A stretch of 64,000 nt of DNA from contig JAFISE010000058.1 in the NCBI GenBank assembly GCA_022560025.1, positions 120,375-184,374 on the forward strand, written 5' to 3'. Made by a program: the position numbers and the translations under genes. Below the pieces are notes generated by a model. The model saw only the letters and a list, made by a program, of their open reading frames with translations, ran no database searches and was not told where the DNA came from. Of this stretch, positions 23,091 to 35,410 are shown piece after piece (the first letter of the stretch is position 1; each line of letters starts with the position of its first letter). Source of the DNA: Stagonosporopsis chrysanthemi (taxonomy: Eukaryota > Ascomycota > Dothideomycetes > Pleosporales > Didymellaceae).

Positions 23091-24787
23091 ATGACGAACA
23101 GCAGCAGTGATGACGAATACAAGCCCGGCACGGTTCGCCAGGAGAAGTACGATTCCACACCGGCAAATTATTCGGACAGCGATGTCGATAATATCGAGGA
23201 TAAGCGTATCGTCCGCAAAATCGACAGGAGGTTATTGCCCATTCTTGGCGCGCTCTACTCAATTTCACTCGTAAGTCGCCTCATGCTTTCTCTATGTTTT
23301 CCACCTGACACGCACAACCAGATCGACCGCACCAACATCGCCAATGCTCGAGTTGCTGGCATGGGTGCCGACCTCGGCCTCAATATCGGCGACAGATACA
23401 CCATCGCTCTCGTCATGTTCTTCCCTACTTATGTCATATTCGAACTTCCTTCCAACATAGTACTTCGCAAGGTCGGAAGTGCTAATTGGCTTGCCTTCAT
23501 TGCCCTCTCGTGGGGTGCTGTCATGATCGGGCAGGGCTTCGTCACCAGCTGGAAGACTCTCACCGTGTGTCGAGCCTTGCTCGGTTTCTTCGAGGCGGGA
23601 TTCTTTCCAGGATGTGTGTACCTCATTACCTGTTGGTACAAGAGAAGGGAGATGCAGAAGCGGTGAGTGGCCCTGTTTCAACTGCATGTACCATTGCTGA
23701 CGGATACAGTCTTGGTGGATTCTACCTAGTTGCTGTCGGTATTGGTGGCCTCGCCAATATCCTTGCCTACGGCATCATGCAGATGGAAGGTGTTGGTGGC
23801 CTCCGAGGCTGGCAATGGATCTTTGTTCTCGAAGGCATTCTCACTTGCGTGGTTGCCATCGGCGCCTGGTTCATTATCCTCGACTTCCCCGACAAGGCCG
23901 CCAAACAGGGGTTTCTCAGTGAGGCAGAGGCCAACCACGTTCTCCGTCGAATCGAAGAGGATCGTGGCGACTCTGAAGCAGACCCTTTGACCTTGGCCAA
24001 AGGTCTAAAACACCTCAGTGACCCCAAACTATGGGCTTTTTGCACCCTTTTTATGTCAACAACTTTGCCAGTCTACGCCTTCAGTTATTTCACCCCGATC
24101 ATCCTTGTTGGCATGGGTAAGTACCCTAATCCTTACCCTTACCCTACTCCTAATTTGAGTCCTTCTCTTTACGAATCGCCACGCGAAACCTAGAACAGGT
24201 TGCTAGCTTCGGACTTGTCTTGAGAACCTTACTAATCCGAACTTACAGGCTACAGCGCTGGCCTTGCAAACGCTCTTTCCGCTCCTCCCGCAATTGCTGC
24301 CATGATAACCGCCTTCGGCTTCGCTTACATCGGTGACAAGTACCAACGCCGCGCTCCCATCATCGCCATTCAATCGCTTATCTGTCTGATTGGTCTCATG
24401 CTTGTCGCGTATGTCAGAAGCAACCCCGTTCGCTACTTTGGTGTCTTCCTCGGGACCATGGGTGCTCAAGGCAACGTCCCCGCCATCCTCACCTACCAGG
24501 CGAATAACATCCGCATGCAGTCGAAACGTAGTGTCGCGTCAGCCCTACAGATCGGTTTCGGTGGTATTGGTGGAATCCTTGCCAGCACTGTGTTCAGACA
24601 GAGAGATGCGCCACGCTATGTTGTGGGCCTTTGGGTCAGCGCGGGTCTTCAATTCTACACATTGATAGTCCTGTGTGTGACGAGCTGGTATTTCTGGCGC
24701 GCAAACAAGAAGGCAGACCGTCAGCTTGCGAATGGAGAGCCTGTTGATCCTATTGAGGGACAGGTCGGGTTCAGATACACAATCTAG
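23091..24787 (+). CDS. MFS permease, allantoate/nicotinate (ACS) type
   Basis: Four exons (23091-23270, 23322-23662, 23710-24116, 24249-24787) give 488 residues. The start ATG has an AGCACC context; an upstream in-frame codon at 22965 is less likely. Family signatures are KRIVRKIDRRLLPILGALYS, IDRTNIANARVAGM, FELPSNIVLRKVG, CRALLGFFEAGFFPGCVYL and RGWQWIFVLEGIL, over about twelve membrane segments. The first intron is 51 nt and in frame, so retention would add 17 residues inside the first membrane region. The 132-nt third intron is unusually long here and carries CCCTAA-like repeats. It converges on the GH105 gene at 25105-26344, which suggests, but does not prove, uptake of pectin-derived acids or sugars. 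The substrate cannot be read from sequence. Confidence 0.92.
24117..24157 (+). repeat. telomere-like CCCTAA-type stretch inside an intron
   Basis: The 5' part of the third intron of the permease reads as imperfect TACCCT/CCCTAA/CCTTA units. It resembles the complement of TTAGGG repeats but is short and degenerate. Confidence 0.5.
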
Positions 24788-25104
24788 GGGGTTGTTGAAA
24801 GGGAAAGGATCAGAGGTTGTCAAAGCTTGGTGACAACGAATACGTATCTAATAAGCAGACGAATGAGCCTATGGGTCGTCTCTTGGGCGCCCTCAATATC
24901 CATTGCTCTCATCGTATGCTTTCCGCTTTCGCTCGTTGCTATCACCAGAAGTAACGAACGGATCTTGAGCTTACAGGCATTTCGTGAGGTCATTGTTGTA
25001 ACATGCAAGTAGACCCAATTGATTTCCCTCCAGGTATCTAGGACGTCGAAAACATACAACCATATTCATTGTCAGACCTGCATGCACAAGTAGGTCCCGC
25101 GACT
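24788..25104. other. convergent 3' flanks
   Basis: This short spacer joins the 3' ends of the permease (+) and GH105 (-) genes. I see nothing else in it. Confidence 0.6.
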
Positions 25105-26344
25105 CTATTTCCACGTCTCAATCTCATAGCTTGCCAGCATGAAGGGCCCAACACCCTTGTAATCGTTGACCGCCAACGGAACTCCGATGTAGTACTGACC
25201 ACATGATTAGCAATACCCTCTTCAATTACTCAAGTCACACTTACCTCGTATGTACCGTTGCTGTTAAGACTTCCTACCTCAACGGTGCCTTGCCAGTCGA
25301 GCGTTCCGTCCGCATTTTGGGTATTGAACTTTTTAGTGAGAAGCTCATAACCCTTCTTCGCATTCGCAAAGTAGTCTTTTTCCTTCAGATACCCATCTTT
25401 AATGCCTTTCAGGAACCCATAGGTAAACATGGCACTAGCACTGCTCTCGATGTAGTTCCCCTTCTTGCCCGGGTAAGGCTCGTTCATGATCAACCACCAT
25501 CCACCGTCCTTGTCCTGCGTCTTTTTGAGCGCGGCAGCAAGCGTGGTGAAGTACGTTGTCAGTTTCGCTTTTCCCGGGTGAGAAGCAGGCAGCAGGGGGA
25601 TGACTTCGAGCAAGCTCATGAAGTACCAGCCTACCGCTCTGCTCCACACGTTGGGTGCTGCGCCTGTGACGGGATCAGCCCAGACTTTGCTCTTGCTTTC
25701 GTCGTAGCCGTGGACGAGGAGGCCAGTAGTCTTGTTGCGCGTGTATTTCTCGATCTGTAACAATGTTAACCCTGTAAGAGTGTTTCACAGGCGAAAAGAC
25801 TTACCAGATCGTATTGTTTGACCAGCTGGTTCCAGGCCGTCGTATTGCCATTGTCAAATTTCTTGGTCCATGTGCCGTAGAATGTATCAGCCATGAAGAT
25901 GCCATCCAGCCACATCTGGTCCTCGTATATTGGGCTGCGGTGCCAGTACCCGCCTTCCTTGTTCTTAGGGTGACGGTCAATCTGCTCACGGATAATCTTC
26001 GCGGCGTTCTTGTACTTTGCCTCGCCCGTGCGATCGTACCACCAGAGGAGGTTATTGCCGATGCGGTAGTCATCAAGAGAATAGCGGGTGTAGTTCCAGT
26101 TTGCGATTGTTCCGTCGGCTTTGACGATCACATCGTCGATTTGTCCTCTGTACCAATCAACGAGCGTTTGGTTCTTGGTCAGGGCAATGGCTGCTTCGTA
26201 ACCCTCGTACAGGGTAGCCTGCGTGTAGCCGAATGTCTTTTTCACTCCATGACGAATCTGGGAGTCCGCGGTCCAAGTCAGATACGAAGGACTAGCTACA
26301 GCGGCTGCTGTTGCGCCGGTAGCCAAGAAGACGGTGTACTTCAT
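25105..26344 (-). CDS. secreted unsaturated rhamnogalacturonyl hydrolase, GH105
   Basis: Three exons (26344-25805, 25754-25245, 25194-25105) give 379 residues, typical of the family. Residues 1-18 are a signal peptide (hydrophobic and Ala-rich, SP-like end at VAS). The (alpha/alpha)6-barrel signatures seen are LDDYRIGNNLLWWYDRTGEA, YWHRSPIYEDQMWLDGIFMA with a conserved Asp at about 147, PNVWSRAVGWYFMSL and ESSASAMFTYGFLKGI. GH105 enzymes remove the unsaturated galacturonyl residue from the non-reducing end of rhamnogalacturonan fragments left by lyases. N-glycosylation sequons (NQT, NYT, NTT, NGT) fit an exported enzyme. The last exon (YYIGVPLAVNDYKGVGPFML) was recovered by splicing and restores the usual C-terminus. 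A TATA element lies about 65 bp upstream. It converges on an MFS permease. Confidence 0.94.
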
Positions 26345-27276
26345 TGTGGAGGACTAAAGTCTGCAAGACAGAATCCAGTTAAACAGCTTATTTGCATGCG
26401 GAAAGAACTTTATAAATACAGAACAATTGCCTCAACGGCATATTGCGCCTTCATCAAAGCTTCAAGCCCCAACACGCCGCTGTAAGAACGATCTGCAGCC
26501 CTTCGGATTCATGAAATGTCCGAAGCGGAAAAATTCGACCGCAGCAACCGAAATGAACCCAGCAAAGGAACGGCCCGAGAATCATAGCTCTACAGGTGCT
26601 TGACGGTAGGATGAATGCGGAGAGCCAAGTCGGACTCTTGGCGACTTCACATACAACCTACCAAAACAGGATTGACTAATTTGCGAAAGCGTCTCTCATT
26701 GGTGCATCTGTGAGGCATTTGGTTCTCTTGGCGGTTCATACCCCGACTCCTGGGCCCACTTCATGTATATGAGGTGTATGGATATCATTGAACGAATGGC
26801 TTGCAAAGACCCCGTGTCACTTATCTATTACCCGCCGAGACATTGCGAAGTCCCAATATGCAGCCGCTATACAACGTCGAGCACTGAAAAGGCCACCAAC
26901 GTTCTGCACGAAGGACTGACATCGGATAACAGGCAGGCACATGACAGTTGCGAGTGTATGGCAAAACTCCTTGTCCCCAGGGCAGAAGATTCATGCCGTG
27001 GTTATCGCACTGATGCGTCAAACCAGACGAGTTACCATCAAAGCTATTAGAGGCCCAGACTCTCGGTTTTGTGGTGTTCTGGCGTTTACCGTTGACCGCA
27101 GATGAGGACCGTGACGGGGGAGAGTGGGAGGCTCTTGCGTATGTACGCTGGCCGCAATGAACACCGTCAACAAGACCGCGATCGATGGTGGAAATCGAGC
27201 CATGGTGACCAAAGATCTCGATGGTCATAAAATGGCCGCGCGGTAATAGTTGAAAGCCGATACAAAGTTCGACACC
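26345..27276. other. intergenic, no gene recognised
   Basis: It contains the GH105 promoter on its left side and the 3' flank of the histidine kinase on its right. The 135-codon frame at 26821-27228 (-) shows no recognisable domain. Confidence 0.55.
26408..26418 (-). promoter_or_regulatory. TATA-like element of the GH105 gene
   Basis: On the minus strand this reads TATTTATAAAG, about 65 bp before the start codon at 26344. Position and sequence fit a core TATA box of an inducible fungal gene. Confidence 0.55.
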
Positions 27277-30200
27277 TCATTCCGTTCCCCCAACTCCCTT
27301 GACGATCCCTCTCATTCGCGCCAACAACTCTGCAACCCTGAAGGGCTTTCCTACAACGTCGTCCATACCCGCTTGCATTGCGGTTTCGATTTGCTGCTGT
27401 CTTACGTTCGCCGTGACTCCAATGATTGGTACTCGGCCATTCAGCAAACCGTCCTGCTCCAGTTCCCTGATCTTAGCGACAGCAGTCAGGCCATTCATGA
27501 TAGGCATCTCCCAATCCATGAGGATCAAAGATAGCTCGATAGGCGTATGGTCGGTGTCAGCAAGACTACGCAGAGCTGCGGCGTCGCCGGAGGAAGGCAC
27601 TTGGATCGAAGGGCGGCGTGACTCGGAACGTGCGTTGTAGACATCGTGGTTCCAGCGGGTGGTCCTAGGTAGAAAGTCAAGAGACTCTCGTCCGTGGTTC
27701 GCTACAGAGACAATGCATCCTAGATTCCGCAGTTGCTTGGCAAGTACCTTCTGGTTGACTAGATTGTCTTCAACAACGAGGACATGAAGTGTCTCGGGAA
27801 TGCTTTTCGTGCGCTTCAGTTCTGCGAAATCAAGGGGCGGTGGCAGACCAAGACTATCGGTGGTAGATGCGGTGGCAGGAGGCTTCGCAGGGTGCAGCTC
27901 TGGTGGCGATGAGACTGAAATTGGCGGTGTAGAGGGTACTGTACCGGTGTGCTCATGACGCCAGGACTGACTATTCTCTTGCATGGCTTCATGGACAATG
28001 TGCGGCGGATCCCGCGGTGGGTCTAGAGTCGACCTCTGGTTGCGATGCTTCATCTCTTCTGGAAACACGTCAGGCATACTACCTTTTCTAAGCGTGGCTG
28101 GCTTAACGCGGCGAGCTCTAATATAGAACGAAAAGGTGCTTCCTTTCTTGTACTTGCTTTTCAGCCCGATAGAGCCGCCTTGAAGCTCGGTCAGTCTTCG
28201 TGAGATGAACAAACCCAGGCCAGACCCTCCGTAGTGCACATGCGTCCGAGGAGATGCTTGCGAAAAGCGCTTGAAGAGGGAAGCTGTTTGCTCTTGTGTA
28301 AGGCCGCGTCCTGTGTCACTGACGGAGAACTGAACGTAATGAGTCTGACCCTGCTTCCAGTCGTTCTCCAAGTGATGGTTATCCGACACAAGTCTGGTTT
28401 CGATAAACTGTACGCCATCAGGAGCTGACATTGGCTCTATCGCACTAGCGGCTAGGGTAATCATGATTTTGCGCGTGTCCGTCTCCAAGCGCGTAAATTT
28501 GATCGCGTTCGTGATTAGGTTGATGAGAATCTGCAGGACTCGGGTCGGATCCAATGACACCCAGTCCACCTCTAGATCTCTATAAGATTGGTCCACTACA
28601 AAAGAGAGATCAACACCAGCAGCCTTGGCTTCCGAATCAAACATCCTAACAGCGTGTTTGACGACGCTCTCGGGTTGAACATCTACCGGAGTGATAACAA
28701 GCAAGCCGGAGTCGAGTTTGGAGATAGTCAGAATGTCGTCAACAATATGACGCATATGTTGTGCGCATTGCGCAATCGTCCGTGCAGAGTCAAGTGTCTG
28801 ATCAAGAAGATCGAAATACGTTCTTGGGCTTGGTGGGTTGCCATCGCCGAAAGAGTAGGACGACAGAATACCGTCAGCACACTGCATGATCGCAGAAAGC
28901 GGGTTGCGCATCTCGTGCGAAGTTGTGTCGATGAAGTGTTCCAGATGCTTCTTGCTCTCCAGGGCACTATCGGTGCGCATCTTCTGGATCCCCTCGGCCC
29001 ATTTCTGCTTTGAGATATCTGTGACACTTCCCACAATCTGGAGTAACTCATCGTCCGACCCTAATTCGGGGTAAGCAGAACAAAGGATCCACTTGTGGTG
29101 CTGCGAGCCTTCACAATCAGTTCGATCAAGCTCGGGTGGTGGTGACCACAGCATCTTTGTTCGAAGTTCAAAAATGACGGGCACTTTCTCCACGACCAGT
29201 TTGCCAAAGACGCCCTCACATTTTTTGATATCTTCAGGAAATACGATAGAGAGCCAGGCCTCCGTGGCATCTTCGACATTGGAGGCTACTTCAAATAAAT
29301 CGTACCTGCGATGAGTTTAGCATGGACCTAATCGTAACTCTGAGAAGACTGACTCACCATCGTCTGTTCCTGTATGTGTAATTTCCCACCGCGTCCATGA
29401 TGAAGATAGCGACATCGCTCCTCTCCGCAAAATTTTGAAACTTCTTCTCTTTCGCGTCAAGCTCATTGAGTAACTGCTGTTGCAGGTTGGCTGCGTTTTC
29501 GATAGCTCTCTCCTTCTGCTTCACTTCAGATTCGAAGAGCGCCACGCTTGCCAAACTCGTAGCTAGCAAGCGTAGCATCACATGTACGAACTTCTGGTAG
29601 TTGGCGTCGAAAGGCCGCCTAGGGTTGACACCGAGAATGATGAAGCCTTCCACTTGTGCGTTGTCCCCAGTAGTAGGCGTGATAGGACAAATGACTACGA
29701 TGCGGCTCGGGTCACCGTAGCCTTGCCAGTCCACATTGGCAAGTACAGGATCGGGTAATTTCAGATCCTCCAAATGAATGATAGTCGGTTTCCCGAGCCT
29801 GGCAGCCTCTAGTAGATACGAGTGGAAGACGTAAGAACTGTCATGGGTATCGATTGAAGGTGGTGCTAGCGGGTGGCCGCTCTGTACACCGATACACCCT
29901 TTGAGTTCACAGATCCCTAGACTTTTACTTGCACTTGTATCGTGCGAAGAAATAGTGCTCATCTCAGAGCCGAATTTGTGCTCTGCCGAGTATAAAACAG
30001 CAAAGGGTATGTCTTTGCTGTTGATAGATAATGACTGTAAGGTCCGGTCCCAGAAACATTGGAACGATCGAGCATTTGCAGTAACACTGCCCATCTCCAC
30101 GAGAGTAGATACACGACGTTGGAGCAGATGGTGCTTGGTGGTCTCAAAGAGGTGATGGTAGTAGCTAGTAATGTTGCCATCTTTGTCGAGAACAGGTGTG

Positions 30201-31279
30201 AATTGGAAAGACCAGTATGTCTCCTCGAGGAACCCATACCTATCAATGAACAGTGGCACATCGTGCTCCAGTAGTGAAGTACCCGTCGTTCTGATGTGTT
30301 CGATGAGTGGGGTAAACGTAAGCCAGTAGTGGCTCGCATATGTGCGAGCACTTTCCCCCATACATGGGTGGAGAACACCGAGAAGCTGGATGTAGGCTTC
30401 ATTGTAGATCATGATGGCCTCTTCGCCCCAGAAAAGTATAGCCGGGTAGCTGTCATTGAGCATCATGTTCACAACACAACGCAGCTCAGACGACCATGAT
30501 GGCAGATTTCCAAGAGATGTTTGGGCCCAATCAGTATTGCGGAAGTAGTTCATGTGCTCAGACATTGTGGGCAGTGGCGGTGGCAAAAAAGTGTTTTCAT
30601 GTGCCCCGTGTTCATTGCGCTTCGGACCCAAACTGTCCTTTGGGTCTCTCCTTCGTTCTGCGTTTACATCGGTATTCTTGACAGACGAGCGCTCTGTGCG
30701 TAAGTATGCTCGGAGTGGTAGATGCTTCGGCTGTCCAATCTCCTTCGAGTCCCGAGCAGGACACATCTTCGTGCTACCTGGATCAGACCATAGCATGCGC
30801 ATCGCTAAGCCGCTAACGACCTTGTAGTGTCCCATGTTGACTGCTGTCCACAAATACCCCTCAAACATGTATGCATTGTCGCGTCGTGCCAGGTCGCACT
30901 CATCCAGGACACCCAGCAGCCAACTTCGGAAGGCACTATGCAGTGCGGCGCTTTCAACAAACAAGCCACCCTCATTTTGCTGACCAGTGACTCTAGCTAG
31001 CAAGCCTTCGCCATTCTTCAGTGCTGCGTTGCTGTAAACTAGGCTGAGGGGACCATCCGGGTTTGGTGTCGAGCCAGCATGTATGGCGAAAGAGGGGCGC
31101 TCGTCGAGGTCGAGGTAGCTCAATAGCTTCGAGTGGATGAGTTCGGTGTGGAGGGTTTCGCGTTGGAAGCCAGAGAGCGTGCAGACAGCGCACATCTGCA
31201 GCTCCTGCTCCCTGGTGATGGAATCATGGTAGTGCTGCTCACCATTCGGCGAGGTATCCGTCGAGCCGTCCTGAGCCAT
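27277..31279 (-). CDS. hybrid histidine kinase (PAS-type sensor, HisKA, HATPase, REC)
   Basis: Two exons (31279-29358, 29305-27277) give 1316 residues; the intron joins as TG|G (Trp) before YDLFEVA. The N-terminal half holds a cysteine-containing segment and PAS-like regions (WGEEAIMIYNEAYIQLLG near 290; DVAIFIMDAVGNYTYRNRRW around 640) with a GAF-like stretch between. The H-box HFIDTTSHEMRNPLSAIMQ places the phospho-His near residue 770. The N-box is LINLITNAIKFT, and the G-boxes are SVSDTGRGL and GGSGLGLFISRRL. A receiver domain ends the protein: acceptor Asp1238 in LILMDWEMPIMNG and Lys in GKPF. It feeds a multistep phosphorelay (Ypd1, then Ssk1/Skn7 in fungi), probably in the cytosol since no membrane span is evident. 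The signal and group number cannot be read. An out-of-frame open stretch just upstream leaves the true N-terminus uncertain. Confidence 0.92.
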
Positions 31280-32051
31280 TGCCTCATCCGGGAGACACTG
31301 AAGAGGGACTTGAGAAAGAGCAGTGCATAGTCTTTCGCGCGTCTGTGCAGCGTAACGTCGCGAACAATTGCAGGAAGGACGCGGTTGCTCGACACGCTAT
31401 CTCCGCCATGGCCGATAATCGAGCACTGTTAGCTTGAGTCTGGGGATCGATGTTTGCGTCAGGCCCATTCTTAGCTTCCGCAACACTCCTGTCTGCGATG
31501 ATTGGCTGAGAATTTAGGATGCAGTCATCGCCTTACTAAGTGTCGATTTGATGCAGGACAATTGTGCAGCAAGACATTACATGCATCCAGCGCATACGGA
31601 TCAAGCGCTCGGGCTCTTTGGCCGGATCGGCAAGTATGATCGTCGAAGCTTGCCCTGCTTGGTTTAGAAGTGGAGCTACACTGACATCTTTGCAGGATTA
31701 CAAGTAGGATCTGGAATTGCAACACATTCAATATCATCAATGCTGTCCTAGTGCAAACAGATATTTGACTTCCTTCAACCCAATGCCAGGCTTTGACACA
31801 AATGTATTGCCTCCTGGATCTGACTTGCGTGATCCCGACACGTGCTTGTCCTTCATTCATCTCCATATTCGGAATATCCTTCTGTGACTGGGGTATCAAT
31901 ATTGTTTTTGTGAGCCTGACTTTTGTGGGCCTGCAGCCTCAAGCTGCCAAAGCACCTGATTTCCAGTGTTTGCTTCCGCTGACTCTATCCCATACCGCCC
32001 CATTGCGGGTCCTTGTACGTGTCCGCTCAATCGCAGAGCCCGTCGGAGTCT
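31280..32051. other. kinase upstream region
   Basis: This contains the histidine kinase promoter and leader and the 3' flank of the GCP3 gene. A coding-like open stretch at 31280-31395 (-) is in a different frame from the kinase ORF. I see no other gene. Confidence 0.5.
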
Positions 32052-34852
32052 CTAAGTCGCAACAGTAGTCTTGGAGGGGACAAGTGTATCCTTCTCTTTC
32101 TCCCGCTTCTTCTCGCTCTTCCTTCGTCTTCGCTCTGGCTTGTATACGTCGTTGAAATTGATGTTAACAGCAAGCATCTTAAGCTCACCATCTGGTGAAT
32201 GCACAAGATCGCCCAACAGCAGACAGATCCTCGCTTGGAAGTCTGCAGCCAGATACGCTAGACGCTGCCGCAGTGCCGGTAGCACATCATCTTCACCAGA
32301 TCCGGCGTTTGCAGTCCTAAGTAGAGACGGTGGGAAAGGAGAGTCTGGGTCTTGACGCGAGGCAGCACGCGATGCTGCGAACGGATCCGGCGTAGATGTG
32401 CGTGAGCTCTCTCTGTCAGAGAGGCCCCATCGCCCTGCTGCTGTACGCGTTTCAATCTTTGCAGCAGCTTCTTGGCGACGTGTGAATTCCGCCACAGAGA
32501 AGGAGTACAGACTGTCAACGACCTCCTTGTATGCAAGCATGGTCTTGAGGAGCTCGTGCAACTGTCCTGTGAAATCAATGCTCTGACTGCCCAGCAGTCC
32601 CTTCCTGGTGATGTTGTTCAGATATCTGGCATGTGCATCAATCATATCGTCTAGGGTGCTCTCCGGCTTGATCAAGGCCTTTTGGAGGTCGATCCAGGAC
32701 GATTCAATGACCTCAAAGAGGATGTAATGTTGTAACTGGTTCACAAAGTGGACCATCTCAGCCATGGCGCATCGTGCCCTCTTCCAGTCCTTGCCAAATT
32801 TGTCATCGACTATACCAAGTACGCTCCGAGCCCCAGTCATGCAGCGACGCCACGTTGACCCTAGAGCAAACTCGACACGCTTGACGCGCCACAAGAAGTT
32901 GAACACCTTCAGGTACTGTTTCGAGCCATGCGGTGTCACAATCACATCGACGGGTGCATCGATTTTATATTCAAGCGTGAAAACATCCCATCCAATCTCA
33001 CCGTGAGACAGTTCGAGCATACGAGAGTCCAATCTTCTCAATACATCCGCAGTATCGTATTGTGCGTTGGAGTTGCGTACAGCATGTTCCAGCTGCGCTG
33101 TCAGGGTGTGTCGGTATTGTGTATTGGCTGGGCGGTCGAGGTTTGATGCTAGAGATTCCATGAGCACAGCGATAAAGTCTCCAGCGCCGAGAAGCATATA
33201 TGATTTGAGCGCTTGCAAGTGGTCGAAGAGCTTGAACTTGTTGCCCATGAGCTCAATAAGTCGCGCCATTGTCGTTTTGTACGCATCGCCGATGGATCGT
33301 TCCAGGTTAGCAGTGTCGCCGTAGTGCAACTCTTTGGAAGCTTCCTTGGAATACGTATCTACCCAGTTGGCGTCGCCGCAGCCGTAGCGTATAAAGTTCA
33401 AGGTCTTGCCAATGAGGAACACCCGCCTGGCGAAATCGTCGGCAACTATAGTCGGGACCATCTTGTCATTGAGCTTGTACTTGTCCTCCCAGACGCTGGT
33501 AGCCCCGCCTTTCCCTTGGTCGCCATTGATGTCCATCATTTCGTCTTCGTTTTGCTCAGAGACGAAGAACTCGCCGAAGGGATCTGACAGCTCACCATCA
33601 TAGACCCATTGCCGCAACATGTCGTAGAATGGGCGCGTGACGTCAGAGAGGAGGCGTTCAGCAAATGACATGACATATGGGTCGCCATGATTGAGCGAGA
33701 AGGAATGAATGAGCGAGATGAGTTGCCCGCCCTTGAGGTTCTTGGATTGCTCCACCATAACACTCATCAGTCGCAGACCCATGGTCGCGTCGCGAGTCCA
33801 GATGACACATCGTTTGAGTGTCACTCCGGCCTTGCTGACGCCTTGGTGAGGTGGACTCTCGGAAAGCTGGGTCAGCGCTCTTCTGATCTGGCCTTCCAGT
33901 GTCGCAACAAGCCCGAGGTATGCACGCAGTTCCTTGCCCAGCGCTGAGCGGAAGCTCTGCAGGATCAAGCCCCCCTCGCTCGACTCGACAAAGTCCGCCA
34001 GTCCTTTATACAGCACAGCCGGCTCGGCGAGAGTGTGCAGCAGGCCAACCAAGGGCACTGGCAGGTTGGCGGGTAGCTTCAGGGCCGTCGCGGATGGGAA
34101 CACAAGTTTTGAAGACGACAGGCCTTGGAGAGTGAAGGGCAAATCACGAAGGAGGTCTGTCTCGGACGGGCCCACGACATTCGTTTCCGGTTGAGCAACA
34201 TCCTGCGCTTGCTCGTTGCTTGTGTCCCGTGTGCGGCGCTCTCTACGCTTCTCCAACTTGTCTTCGGGGGGTTCGGGTCGAGTCAGGGTTTTTTGCGAGG
34301 GCTCGTGAGCAGGGTATTGGGGCAGGCCTTGCTGCGCGAAGGCTTCGCCGAACGCTGGGTTGTCGTATGGCGGTGCAGCGGCCGGGTGCCTTGATGGCGT
34401 AGTGGGCCCACGCGAGCGGCTGCGCGAAGAGTCGAAGGAAGGGTTCTGCTGTGCTGCGCTCGGCAGATCTGAAAGTTCGTGGAGGAAGTACAGCATGCGC
34501 CACTTCTCGTTCAAGACTGGCTGGTCCTCGAGCCGTCCGAGGAGGTTATGCAAGCGGGCGCTCCTGTGAGAGTCCCTGGCTGGTCCAGCAACTACTCTGT
34601 CGTCAGCCAGCTGCACGCGTATAGGCTGCGCAGGCGTGCCATACTCTTCGCCTCCAGCAGGCTCGCAATGTGGTGGATGTCCGGAACGGCCCTGGGCTCG
34701 CCCGCCGCGATGAGCTGCTGCATTGAGTAGTCGTACGCATCCTGAAGGCGCTGCTCGGCCGCTTCCTCGTCGTCATTGGGGTCGTCGGGGACAATGCGTT
34801 GCAGCAGCTCGTCCAACGCGTGCCCGACGCGCTCGTGGTTGAAGGAGGCCAT
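32052..34852 (-). CDS. SPC98: gamma-tubulin complex component 3 (GCP3/Spc98/Alp6)
   Basis: Two exons (34852-34617, 34563-32052) give 915 residues. The intron (34564-34616, donor GTGCAG, acceptor CACAG) has a weak donor but is required: the two frames differ, and joining gives RSLYASARLHNLLGRLEDQP. The middle contains the GRIP1-like region (TLKRCVIWTRDATMGLRLMS, SLNHGDPYVMSFAERLL). The GRIP2 region has FNFLWRVKRVEFALGSTWRR, EMVHFVNQLQHYILFEVIES and IDAHARYLNNITRKGLL, which is the GCP3 rather than GCP2 version. With GCP2 and gamma-tubulin it forms the small complex that nucleates microtubules at spindle pole bodies. A Ser/Arg-rich stretch at about residues 100-210 and a basic C-tail are typical extensions. 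It is divergent from the BTB-like gene. Confidence 0.92.
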
Positions 34853-35410
34853 GGCGACGCGTTGTTTTGCTAGGGCCTAGGGCCGAGCTGGTCAACATTT
34901 GGGCGTTGCGGGGACCGTCGCAGGCGCTTGGCGCGTCCCACCACACGTCACTCGACAACAGCGCGCGCGCAGTCGTTGCTACAACACTGTTTCACTCACC
35001 ATGGTACTGCAACAAGCTGGCCCATGCTTTTGGGTGGTGACGAGCATGCTGCAGCTCGAATTTGGCCCAGCTGCGCAGGCACCTACAATGCGACCCAGAC
35101 TTGACCCCCCGACACATGCCTGCCTGCAGCGTAGATAGACTTCCTGGCGTGCCCCCATCTTACGCATCTTAGCTTCTCCTCTTCAGTCTCAACTTCGACT
35201 CTGTCTGCCCCAGGTGCTCAGTACAACAACCTCTTTCTTGCTCTCTCACTCTCACTCCACAACATCTCTCTGCAATGTCTCCACCCAAGGTGAAGGCCCC
35301 GGCTGCCGCAAGACTACTCCAAGTATATAAACCTCACTCTACTTTCGTCCTGGAGCTTAACAACGTCTCCGTCAACCATCGACTGCCTGCGTGTCTCTCC
35401 GTTACACACC
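34853..35410. other. divergent promoter region
   Basis: This spacer separates the starts of GCP3 (-) and the BTB-like gene (+). A TATATAAA at 35324-35331 lies 80 bp before the ATG at 35411. An earlier ATG at 35275 opens a 65-codon frame that precedes this TATA and so is probably not transcribed from it. Confidence 0.6.
35324..35331 (+). promoter_or_regulatory. TATA box of the BTB-like gene
   Basis: TATATAAA, 80 bp upstream of ATG 35411 and followed by pyrimidine-rich DNA. It supports 35411 rather than 35275 as the start codon. Confidence 0.6.
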
